This document shows, one piece after another, positions 44,894 to 55,615 of a stretch of DNA of 64,000 nt (the first letter of the stretch is position 1; every line of letters begins with the position of its first letter). The notes under the pieces are model-generated. The model searched no databases and had not been told where the DNA came from. It saw only the letters and a program-made list of their open reading frames with translations. The stretch lies in contig CM063256.1 of NCBI GenBank assembly GCA_032158295.1, positions 62,001 to 126,000 of the forward strand. Reading direction: 5' to 3'. The position numbers were made by a program, and so were the translations under genes. The stretch comes from Pycnopodia helianthoides (lineage: Eukaryota > Echinodermata > Asteroidea > Forcipulatida > Asteriidae).

Positions 44894-45030
44894 GTCATGT
44901 TTAGTAAACACAAATGCCCCACAAGCCATGTCAGTTTCTTGACATTTGATCTAGGTGGTCTCAAAAATAATAGGCTTTTAGACCAATCCACACACCGAGA
45001 TTAGAAATAATGCCAAGTCCTTCTCCAGTT
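44894..45030. repeat. dispersed repeat shared with 2205-2345
   Basis: TTTAGTAAACACAAATGCCCC, GTTTCTTGACATTTGA and AGACCAATCCACACACC occur in the same order as at 2205. Confidence 0.65.
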
Positions 45031-45160
45031 TTATTTTACTTTTTGTCTATGGAAGACTATGGGACTACTTTGTCCCTACTCCTAGAATTATGAATAATAT
45101 ATGAGGTTCGATCCGCTATCGTCTCCATGAACCTCATATTCATAGAGCTACATGTACAAA

Positions 45161-45483
45161 ATCCTATACAAAACATTTTGCCATTCACGTTTCTGCACCT
45201 GGAGTTCTATTTTAAAACCGGATCTTGCCAAAATTAGGCTCTACGTGTTCCTTGTACTCTCATTGAAAATCCACTCTGCAAATTTAAAATTGTTAAAAAG
45301 CGGTAAATTCTTACTGTAATCCAGATCCCATTCAACAATTTTAAATTTGCGGAGTGGATTTTCTTGACCCATGCAACGCTCAATGAGATTCCAAGGAACA
45401 CGTAGAGCCTAATTTTGGCGAGATCCGATTTCAAATGAGAACTCCAGGTGCAGAATCGTAAATGACAAAAAGTTTTGTATTGT
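45161..45483. mobile_element. palindromic MITE-like element
   Basis: Arms of about 130-150 bases: TTCTGCACCTGGAGTTCT, ATCTTGCCAAAATTAGGCTC and TACGTGTTCCTTG on the left are mirrored by CAAGGAACACGTA, GAGCCTAATTTTGGCGAGAT and AGAACTCCAGGTGCAGAA on the right. A spacer of about 25 bases lies between. Tips are TACAAAAC/GTTTTGTA, so TA may be the target. No coding capacity. Confidence 0.75.
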
Positions 45484-45964
45484 AGTTAGCCATGCATCAT
45501 GTACAAAGTACAGTGCATGTTGTTAGTGCACTGTCAACTGTACGCCGGCGACTTCAACTTAGCATCATGCCATAGACTAGAGCAAGGGTCTTTGCTCTAT
45601 GAACTTAGCAAGTAACAATGAGTTGTTCACAGTTTTGGCAGAAAAAAACATTGTATTACACAAAATTAAACCTACTGATTTACTAGCAACAATACCGCAT
45701 TACAGCTGCACATTTACAATTCAAAAACTTTGCTTCTAAGGGGTTAATGCTGGCTTACCTCAACGATTTACTCTCGGACCGTTCACAACACGTAATTTTG
45801 TGTCCACATGTGCCGTAGTGTTGGTAATTGTTTATATGTCATATTTGACAACAGAGGGCGCTGCAACAAAAATCTACTATTTCCAAGGGGCCAACATGAT
45901 ACCGCGGTACGGCTTGTATTAAAAGTCTCTTGGGAGACTGCTGCTCCTCGCAAGACTACTGCTC

Positions 45965-46115
45965 TCATGACTACGGGCCGCGATTTTTTTTCTTCAGCAC
46001 ACGTCGGCTATGAAGTCAACAGTTAAGGGATAGGCTGTTTTTCCCTATCCCTTAACTGTTGACTCCATAGCCGACGTGTACTGCAGAACATAAATTTGCA
46101 TGCGGGCCGCAATTT
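45965..46115. repeat. near-perfect inverted repeat around 46038
   Basis: ACACGTCGGCTATGAAGTCA and ACAGTTAAGGGATAGG are mirrored by CCTATCCCTTAACTGT and TGACTCCATAGCCGACGTGT, with only a few bases between. GGGCCGC lies outside both arms. A diverged relative continues to about 46205. Confidence 0.75.
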
Positions 46116-46219
46116 TTGTTTCCGTACCACACTGGAGTCAATACATACACGCATAAGGTATGGGCGCTTTCCCGGATCCGTTCACTGTTGACCCTCTGTC
46201 TCCTATGTGGTACGAAAAA

Positions 46220-46320
46220 AGGTAGGGTAGTCTCGCGGGGGCTAGCAGTCTCGCGAGAACATCGTCAGTGTCGCGATATTCGCGGAGAGAGTCGGAACGC
46301 TATCACCGCGAGAAACATTT
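46220..46320. promoter_or_regulatory. CpG-rich pocket with TCTCGCGAGA
   Basis: TCTCGCGAGA at 46249-46258, plus GTCGCGATATTCGCGG and CACCGCGAGAA, in otherwise CpG-poor DNA. The decamer is a known promoter word in vertebrates. Whether it works as one here is unknown. Confidence 0.35.
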
Positions 46321-46379
46321 AACTGCTTCCCACAAGTCTTTAGGATGGCAAGCTTCTTTGAAAAAAATGTTTGTTTGAA

Positions 46380-48395
46380 ATGTAAATCATTTTTTTAGGT
46401 CTAATCAACGAAAATTTAAAAAGAATTTCTTTCTTGATAATTCTGTAAGTCATCGGTGAATTTTGTGGGTGTAATTTTGATTTCGTTTTCGGGGGGGGGG
46501 GGTCTAACAAAACATCGTCTGCAAAAGTGCCTCCTCTGTACTGGCAGTGGTTTACATAGCTATGGGAAGCAATGACTAGCTGACATGAACACTCGGAGAG
46601 ATTTTGTCACTTGATGTTATTCACAATGAACCAATACTTACCAGATCATAGGCTAGCCCATAGGTTTATTTGCTGAAGTACTGTGCGGTTTAGGAGTTCT
46701 ATACATTGAGTACTGCCTAACCATGACAACTGAAGCCATCTATTGTAGTATTATTTAATTCTCATTGCATTCATTGTGGTATTCCGATGGTTCGGGAAGG
46801 ACCAGTGAAATGCTCAGTTTCAGCTACGTTTAATCCTAAGCGTCCACAATGTTTGTTGCGGTCCCTATGTGGACATGGTCCCTGACAGCAAATGAAAGTG
46901 TCAATTGCTGTCAAAATTACTGTCTGACTCGCATATTTTTCCTCCCAACCTCGGTTTGGATTATATTTCTTTCAAAGGAAAACAGCTTCAAAAAATGAAT
47001 TTCAAGCTCTCAATAATTTTGTTAAATGTTTGTTATTTTTTTTATTACATTATAAAAGAGAGCACACTCGGTAAAAATAATTGTTTATTTTTAAAGGATT
47101 TATCAACGAAAATTTAATTTCTTTTCGGGGTGGGGGGAGATTACAATACATCGTCTGCCAAAGTTCCTCCATTGACTGGCAATGGTTTACATAGCTATGG
47201 GAAGCAATGACTAGCTGACATGAACACTCGGAGAGATTTTGTCACTTGATGTTATTCACAATGAACCAATACTTACCAGATCATAGGCTAGCCCATAGGT
47301 TTATTTGCTGAAGTACTGTGCGGTTTAGGAGTTCTATACATTGAGTACTGCCTAACCATGACAACTGAAGCCATCTATTGTAGTATTATTTAATTCTCAT
47401 TGCATTCATTGTGGTATTCCGATGGTTCGGGAAGGACCAGTGAAATGCTCAGTTTCAGCTACGTTTAATCCTAAGCGTCCACAGTGTTTGTTGCGGTCCC
47501 TATGTGGACATGGTCCCTGACAGCAAATGAAAGTGTCAATTGCTGTCAAAATTACTGTCTGACTCGCATATTTTTCCTCCCAACCTCGGTTTGGATTATA
47601 TTTCTTTCAAAGGAAAACAGCTTCAAAAAATGAATTTCAAGCTCTCAATAATTTTGTTAAATGTTTGTTATTTTTTTATTACATTATAAAAAGAGAGCAC
47701 ACTCGGTAAAAATAATTGTTTATTTTTAAAGGATTTATCAACGAAAATTTAATTTCGTTTCGGGGTGGGGGGAGATTACAATACATCGTCTGCCAAAGTT
47801 CCTCCATTGACTAGCAATGGTTTACATAGCTATGGGAAGCAATGACTCGCTGACATGAACACTCGGAGAGATTTTGTCACTTGATGTTATTCACAATGAA
47901 CCAATACATACCAAATCATAGGCTAGCCCAGAGGTTTATTTGCTGAAGTACTGCGGTTTAGGAGTTCTATATATTGAGTAATGCCTAACCATGACAACTG
48001 AAGCCATCTATTGTAGTATTATATAATTCTCATTGCATTCATTGTGGTATTCCGATGGTTCGGGAAGGACCAGTGAAATGCTCAGTTTCAGCTACGTTTA
48101 ATCCTAAGCGTCCACAATGTTGGTTGTGGTCCCTATCATAGGGACATGGTCCCTGACAGTAAATGAAAGTGTCAATTACTGTCAAAATTACTGTCTCGCA
48201 CATTTTTCCTACCAACCTCGGTGTGAATATATTTATTTCAGGGGAAAAACAGCTTCAGAAAATGTATTTCAAGCTATCAATAATTATTTAAAATGTTTAT
48301 TATTACGTTATAAGAAGAGAGCACGCTCGGTAGAAATAACTGTTTATTATGCAAATCATTTTTAAAGGTTTTATCAACGAACATTTTTAATGTAT
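46380..48395. repeat. tandem array, about 635-bp unit, three copies
   Basis: GGTTTACATAGCTATGGGAA recurs at about 46550, 47186 and 47818 (steps of 636 and 632). The first two copies are almost identical; the third is a little diverged. Units contain GTTCGGGAAGGACCAGTGAA and a G-run (GGGGTGGGGGG or longer). The array passes into the 1.2-kb array, whose units contain a diverged form of the same core. Confidence 0.9.
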
Positions 48396-49053
48396 TTTTC
48401 TTCCCTTTTTTTATTTTAAAGGGGTCATGGGTGTTATTTATAGGTGGAATTTGTTCTATCGGGATTGAGGCTCAAATTAACCTAGCCTGCCAAAGTGCGT
48501 TTTGCATTGGCAGCGGTTTACATGGGAAGCAATGAATATGGCAGGAACAGAGATTTACAATTGGAAAAGAGACCATTGTTCAAACTCAATTCTTTGTCAC
48601 TGGATGTTATTTACGATGATCCAAGACATACCAGATCTTAAACTAACCCATACGTTTACTTGTTAAAGTAATGTCCGGTTTCAAAATTCTATAGATTGAG
48701 TACCGTCTAACCATGACAACTGAAGCCATCCATTTGTAGTGTTATATAATTCTCATTGCAAAGAAATGTAGATGTAAGGTAACCATTCGTTGCGGTATTC
48801 CTATGGTTCGGGAAGGACCAGTGAAATGCTAAGTTTCAGAAGTTTTTTTTTTTTTTATAAATGCCTATACGCTGTTGTAACGGTCCCTAAGTCACAGACC
48901 CTAAACTCACCAGTAAAGTGATTGTCACTGAGGACAAATCGGGTCAGGCAGTCGTTTTCCTAACCTCAATTTAAATACACCAATGAAAGGAACAACAAAA
49001 ACTTAATTTGCTCTTTCAGGAGTCCCTTCAAACATTAATACAGTTTAACTTAC

Positions 49054-49129
49054 CATAATATTCCATGAGTATTAAACACAGCAACCAACATGTCATGCCA
49101 CTTTTCATCATTCTTTGTCTTGTTCCTAT
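49054..49129 (-). other. exon-like segment with signal-peptide-like start, array copy 1
   Basis: Minus strand: TTATTGTTATTGTAG|ATAGGAAC at 49130/49129 and GAATATTATG|GTAAGTTAAA at 49054/49053 bound a 76-nt interval. It has ATGATG after 18 bases and 19 codons reading MMKSGMTCWLLCLILMEYY plus one base (phase 1). A basic start followed by CWLLCLILM looks like a signal peptide, and phase-1 donors are common after such exons. A possible upstream exon ends CCGAGGCT|GTAAGG about 60 bases before the acceptor. No secure downstream coding exon. Unspliced reading adds seven residues, then stops. Confidence 0.45.
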
Positions 49130-50270
49130 CTACAATAACAATAAAACATATGGATTGTAAAGATAAAGGGCCAGACTTTTTTCCCTTACAGCCTCGGTTT
49201 GGTTACATGGGGTTTCAGAGTACAGAAACAACAAAAGTGTGTTACTAGTTTCCATTTATCCGAATGGTATGTTTTTGCAGTATGCCTTTTATAGTTACGT
49301 ACAAAATGACGGTGGTTCCAATACACCCTGGTTCATAGAATGCTTATACGAGGGAAGAGTGAAATCATACATGTAGCCGTGTGCAATCAAGTCAAGGGAT
49401 AAGACCAGTGTGACTACGAAAAATATTTTGTTTGAATATATTTATTTCAGAGGAAAAACAGCTTCAAAAAATGTATTTCAAGCTTTCAATAATTATTTTA
49501 AATGTTTATTATTTTGTTATTACGTTATAAGAAGAGAGCACGCTCGGTAGAAATAATTGTTTATTATGCAAATCATTTTTAAAGGTTTTATCAACGAAAA
49601 TTTGTAATGTATTTTTCTTTCTTTTTTTATTTATTGTAAAAGGGTCATATGGGTGTTTTTTATTGGTGGAATTTGTTCTATCGGGATTGAGGCTCAAATT
49701 AACCTAGCCTGCCAAAGTGCGTTTTGCATTGGCAGCGGTTTACATGGGAAGCAATGAATATGGCAGGAACAGAGATTTACAATTGGAAAAGAGACCATTG
49801 TTCAAATTCAATTCTTTGTCACTGGATGTTATTTACGATGCTCCAAGACATACCAGATCTTAAGCTAACCCATAGGTTTACTTGTTAAAGTAATGTCCGG
49901 TTTCAAAATTCTATAGATTGAGTACTGTCTAACCATGACAACTGAAGCCATCCATTTGTAGTGTTATATAATTCTCATTGCAAAGAAATGTAGATGTAAG
50001 GTAACCGTTCATTGCGGTATTCCTATGGTTCGGGAAGGACCAGTGAAATGCTAAGTTTCAGAAGTTTTTTTTTATAAATGCCTATACGCTGTTGTAACGG
50101 TCCCTAAGTCACAGACCCTAAACTCACCAGTAAAGTGATTGTCACTGAGGACAAATCGGGTCAGGCTGTCGTTTTCCTAACCTCAATTTAAATACACCAA
50201 TGAAAGGAACAACAAAAACTTAATTTGCTCTTTCAGGAGTCGCTTCAAACATTAATCTTGTTTAACTTAC

Positions 50271-50346
50271 CATAATATTCCATGAGTATTAAACACAGCA
50301 ACCAACATGTCATGCCACTTTTCATCATTCTTTGTCGTGTTCCTAT
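50271..50346 (-). other. exon-like segment with signal-peptide-like start, array copy 2
   Basis: Same 76-nt interval, splice signals and 19 codons as at 49054-49129. One base differs in the leader (GACACGA-side). Confidence 0.45.
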
Positions 50347-51492
50347 CTACAATAACAATAAAACATATGGATTGTAAAGATAAAGGGCCAGACTTATTTT
50401 CCTTACAGCCTCGGTTTTGTTACATGAGGTTTCAGAGTACAGAAACAACAAAATTGTGTTACATAGTTTCCATTTATCCGAATGGTATGTTTTTGCAGTA
50501 TGCCTTTTATAGTTACGTACAAAATGACGGTGGTTCCAATACACCCTGGTTCATAGAATGCTTATACTAGAGGAAAGAGTGAAATCATACATATAGCCGT
50601 GTGCAATCAAGTCAAGGGATAAGACCAGTGTGACTACGAAAATTATTTTGTTTGAATATATTTATTTCAGAGGAAAAACAGCTTCAGAAAATGTATTTCA
50701 AGCTTTCAATAATTATTTTAAATGTTTATTATTTTGTTATTACGTTATAAAAGAGAGCACGCTCGGTAGAAAATAATTGTTTATTATGCAAATCATTTTT
50801 AAAGGTTTTATCAACGAAAATTTGTAATGTTTTTTCTTCCTTTTTTTACTTTATTTTAAAGGGGTCATGGGTGTTATTTATAGGTGGAATTTGTTCTTTC
50901 GGGATTGAGGCTCAAATTAACCTAGCCTGCCAAAGTGCGTTTTGCATTGGCAGCGGTTTACATGGGAAGCAATGAATATGGCAGGAACAGAGATTTACAA
51001 TTGGAAAAGAGACCATTGTTCAAACTCAATTCTTTGTCACTGGATGTTATTTACGATGATCCAAGACATACCAGATCTTAAACTAACCCATAGGTTTACT
51101 TGTTAAAGTAATGTCCGGTTTCAAAATTCTATAGATTGAGTACTGTCTAACCATGACAACTGAAGCCATCCATTTGTAGTGTTATATAATTCTCATTGCA
51201 AAGAAATGTAGATGTAAGGTAACCATTCGTTGCGGTATTCCTATGGTTCGGGAAGGACCAGTGAAATGCTAAGTTTCAGAAGTTTTTTTGTGTGTTATAA
51301 ATGCCTATACGCTGTTGTAACGGTCCCTAAGTCACAGACCCTAAACTCACCAGTAAAGTGATTGTCACTGAGGACAAATCGGGTCAGGCTGTCGTTTTCC
51401 TAACCTCAATTTAAATACACCAATGAAAGGAACAACAAAAACTTAATTTGCTCTTTCAGGAGTCCTTCAAACATTAATCTTGTTTAACTTAC

Positions 51493-51568
51493 CATAATAT
51501 TCCATGAGTATTAAACACAGCAACCAACATGTCATGCCACTTTTCATCATTCTTTGTCTTGTTCCTAT
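51493..51568 (-). other. exon-like segment with signal-peptide-like start, array copy 3
   Basis: Same as array copy 1, with identical codons. Confidence 0.45.
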
Positions 51569-52701
51569 CTACAATAACAATAAAACATATGGATTGTAAA
51601 GATAAAGGGCCAGACTTTTTTCCCTTACAGCCTCGGTTTGGTTACATGGGGTTTCAGAGTACAGAAACAACAAAATTGTGTTACTAGTTTCCATTTATCC
51701 GAATGGTATGTTTTTGCAGTATGCCTTTTATAGTTACGTACAAAATGACGGTGGTTCCAATACACCCTGGTTCATAGAATGCTTATACGAGGGAAGAGTG
51801 AAATCATACATGTAGCCGTGTGCAATCAAGTCAAGGGATAAGACCAGTGTGACTACGAAAATTATTTTGTTTGAATATATTTATTTCAGAGGAAAAACAG
51901 CTTCAAAAAAATGTATTTCAAGCTTTCAATAATTATTTTAAATGTTTATTATTTTGTTATTACGTTATAAGAGAGCACGCTCTGTAAAAATAATTGTTTA
52001 TTATGCAAATCATTTTTAAAGGTTTTATCAACGAAAATTTGTAATGTATTTTTCTTTCTTTTTTTATTTATTTTAAAAGGGTCTATGGGTGTTTTTATTG
52101 GTGGAATTGTTCTTCGGGATGAGGCTCAAATTAACCTAGCCTGCCAAAGTGCGTTTTGCATTGGCAGCGGTTTACATGGGAAGCAATGAATATGGCAGGA
52201 ACAGAGATTTACAATTGGAAAAGAGACCATTGTTCAAATTCAATTCTTTGTCACTGGATGTTATTTACGATGCTCCAAGACATACCAGATCTTAAGCTAA
52301 CCCATAGGTTTACTTGTTAAAGTAATGTCCGGTTTCAAAATTCTATAGATTGAGTACTGTCTAACCATGACAACTGAAGCCATCCATTTGTAGTGTTATA
52401 TAATCTCATTGCAAAGAAATGTAGATGTAAGGTAACCATTCATTGCGGTATTCCTATGGTTCGGGAAGGACCAGTGAAATGCTAAGTTTCAGAAGTTTTT
52501 TTTTATAAATGCCTATACGCTGTTGTAACGGTCCCTAAGTCACAGACCCTAAACTCACCAGTAAAGTGATTGTCACTGAGGACAAATCGGGTCAGGCTGT
52601 CGTTTTCCTAACCTCAATTTAAATACACCAATGAAAGGAACAACAAAAACTTAATTTGCTCTTTCAGGAGTCGCTTCAAACATTAATCTTGTTTAACTTA
52701 C

Positions 52702-52777
52702 CATAATATTCCATGAGTATTAAACACAGCAACCAACATGTCATGCCACTTTTCATCATTCTTTGTCGTGTTCCTAT
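52702..52777 (-). other. exon-like segment with signal-peptide-like start, array copy 4
   Basis: Same codons as the other copies. The leader matches copy 2. Confidence 0.45.
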
Positions 52778-53780
52778 CTACAATAACAATAAAACATATG
52801 GATTGTAAAGATAAAGGGCCAGACTTTTTTCCCTTACAGCCTCGGTTTGGTTACATGGGGTTTCAGAGTACAGAAACAACAAAAGTGTGTTACTAGTTTC
52901 CATTTATCCGAATGGTATGTTTTTGCAGTATGCCTTTTATAGTTACGTACAAAATGACGGTGGTTCCAATACACCCTGGTTCATAGAATGCTTATACGAG
53001 GGAAGAGTGAAATCATACATGTAGCCGTGTGCAATCAAGTCAAGGGATAAGACCAGTGTGACTACGAAAATTATTTTGTTTGAATATATTTATTTCAGAG
53101 GAAAAACAGCTTCAAAAAATGTATTTCAAGCTTTCAATAATTATTTCAAATGTTTATTATTTTGTTATTACGTTATAAGAAGAGAGCACGCTCTGTAGAA
53201 ATAATTGTTTATTATGCAAATCATTTTTAAAGGTTTTATCAACGAAAATTTGTAATGTATTTTTCTTTCTTTTATTATTTATTTTAAAAGGGTCATTATT
53301 ATCGGGATTGAGGCTCAAATTAACCTAGCCTGCCAAAGTGCGTTTTGCATTGGCAGCGGTTTACATGGGAAGCAATGAATATGGCAGGAACAGAGATTTA
53401 CAATTGGAAAAGAGACCATTGTTCAAATTCAATTCTTTGTCACTGGATGTTATTTACGATGCTCCAAGACATACCAGATCTTAAGCTAACCCATAGGTTT
53501 ACTTGTTAAAGTAATGTCCGGTTTCAAAATTCTATAGATTGAGTACTGTCTAACCATGACAACTGAAGCCATCCATTTGTAGTGTTATATAACTCTCATT
53601 GCAAAGAAATGTAGATGTAAGGTAACCATTCATTTATAGTTACGTACAATATGACCGTGGTTCCAATACACCCTGGTTCATAGAATGCTTATACTAGAGG
53701 GAAGAGTGAAATCATACATGTAGCCGTGTGCAATCAAGTCAAGGGATAAGACCAGTGTGACTACGAAAAATATTTTGATG

Positions 53781-54048
53781 ATATTCGATTATGCATCATA
53801 TAGAGAGAATTCAGGGACATGAAAAGAAAGTAATAAGGCCGGAAACGCACTTAAAATGTTCAAAAACCTTTAAGTTTTGTCAGTTATGAAGGGTCTCCCC
53901 ATGTCGAGCGAAAATCATGTATTGAAAATTCAAAACAAGCTTTAAAAAACGTTTGAGGCGTCATGTGCAATTCTTTATAGAACAAAATGTGTGTGTGTGT
54001 GGGGGGGGGGGGGGTCGATAAAGGACAAGCAACAAGGAAAAAAAACGT
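53781..54048. repeat. family B unit, diverged, with GT and G runs
   Basis: CAAGCTTTAAAAAACGTTTG, AGGCGTCATGTGCAATTCTT and TATAGAA match 6280-6305 and 6790-6835. (GT)5 followed by G14 lies at 53990-54014. Confidence 0.65.
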
Positions 54049-54204
54049 GTGAGGGGATGGATGGGGCAGGACGTAAAGAGGGAGGGTGTGAGAGAGAGAG
54101 ACTGCATCTTATGTCGGTTTGGATGTTGTTTGCACACTGCTACATGTATGACTCAATCTTCTCCCTATAAACTTCCCATAAGCACGTCGCCATCTCGCTT
54201 TAGA

Positions 54205-54300
54205 TTTATCACATTGGACCTTGTGGGACTCCATCATGTTCTTGAAAAAATCGCACTGAAAAGAACAATAGAGAATGCCGGGGAAAACTAAGCCTAGTAA
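54205..54300. repeat. diverged first unit of the 780-bp family
   Basis: GGACCTTGTGGGACTCCAT, AAAAGAACAAT, AAGGGCGCTATG and TTTAACGGTCACGA match the units below. Confidence 0.6.
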
Positions 54301-55615
54301 GGGCGCTATGTTAGTTTAACGGTCACGATAAAAGTACGGAGATTGCGAAAAACCATTGTTTGATATTAGCCTTAGTATTTCGTTTCTGTCTCAGGCAAAT
54401 CGGACACTGGGAGAGGGTCGAGGTACGGTTCGGGTTTTCCCGGTCGACTCGACCATACATTATCATTGTATGCATTGAGTTCAAAAAAATACTGGCAACT
54501 TTAAATCCACACAGTTCTCTGCCAATATTTATAGCGTCATTCATAAATTGTCATTGAATTATTGGCAGACGTCAGAATCAGGATTTGACAATTGCTTGTT
54601 CATGCCAGTTCTTCGGCTAGTCTTAGCTTTAAAGAAACATTACAGAATTGGTTGCTGCTAACAAAACAGTTGCTGGCAGTGTAAGCACTTTTTATAATCC
54701 ACCATATACATAAACTGACAAACCTGTAGAAGTTTGAGATCGATCGGCCTTCTGGGTCACGAGAAAATAGTCGGAAAAATCGATTACACGTTTGCATGAA
54801 ATCATAGATTCAAAAAATAAATAAAACGCTCACTGAGCGATAAACTCCAATTGGAAAATTAGTTTATTCATTTCTCATCAAATATGGCATTTCAGACAGA
54901 AATATTTCAAGGGATGTTTTCTACTATCACCATCATTAGACCATGTAAGTTTTATGTGAATCTGTGATCAAAAAGTATATTTTACAAGTTTTTTTATTAC
55001 CAATTCTGTAATGTTCCTTTAAGTAAGATTTTGTTTTGTTTCCAACCTTATACGATCTTCTTAGATCTAACCGTTATTGTCAGTAGTTGTTTTCTTCTTC
55101 TTCTTTAATTGACTGCGGGCATTTCTCCTTAGATCATTATTTCCCATTTCTGTAAGCAATACTATTTTCGTGAATGTTCTTGTTGTTAATAGATTACCTG
55201 GACTGTTAATAAGTCTTAAGAGAAACAGACCACTTCAAGATGATATTGGTGCCCCCAGACTTTTGAATATTCAAAATTACCAATTTAAGCCAGCGTTTTA
55301 GTTTGAGGAGCATGCAGCACGATGGCATTGAAATCAGGATCTGATTTCATGGTTCTGCTTACTGCAGAGTTCTTCGCTTATATCCCCCATAATTGCCGTA
55401 AACGCAGACTTCCGCGGAAAGCCGAGCCAAGAATGTGGACCCAGTTCTTTAGCTTTTTTTATTCACAAAATGTGTTTTCTCCATTTTTGGTTTGTTTTCT
55501 TATTTGGCAAGTCAAGAGTTTGCATTAAAAACGAGCATATTGTGAATTTTAAACTGGCAAAGGGTACACGGTATGGACATACATCTTGAGCTCTGCAAAA
55601 CGTTCAATTCAAATC
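54301..55615. other. no gene seen
   Basis: Mostly unassigned DNA. CAAATCGGACACTGGGAGAG (54396) recurs near 61293. An ATG frame at 55322-55528 has no domain. Confidence 0.35.

Larger units (their letters stand above)
48400..53780. repeat. tandem array, about 1.2-kb unit, five copies (last one shortened)
   Basis: GCAGCGGTTTACATGGGAAG recurs with steps of 1222, 1218, 1214 and 1189 (anchors 48515, 49737, 50955, 52169, 53358). Each unit is a composite: a part related to the 635-bp unit and an added part with the exon-like segment on the minus strand. The fifth unit lacks about 0.9 kb and jumps from AGGTAACCATTCATT to TATAGTTACGTACAA near 53636. Copies are nearly identical, so amplification or homogenisation is recent. 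Confidence 0.9.

Noticed and set aside
42952..44991. SRSRSR and RDRDRD frames, which resemble RS-domain proteins
   Set aside because: They come from GGTCTCG/CGAGACC word arrays in the transposon ends, not from a splicing-factor gene.
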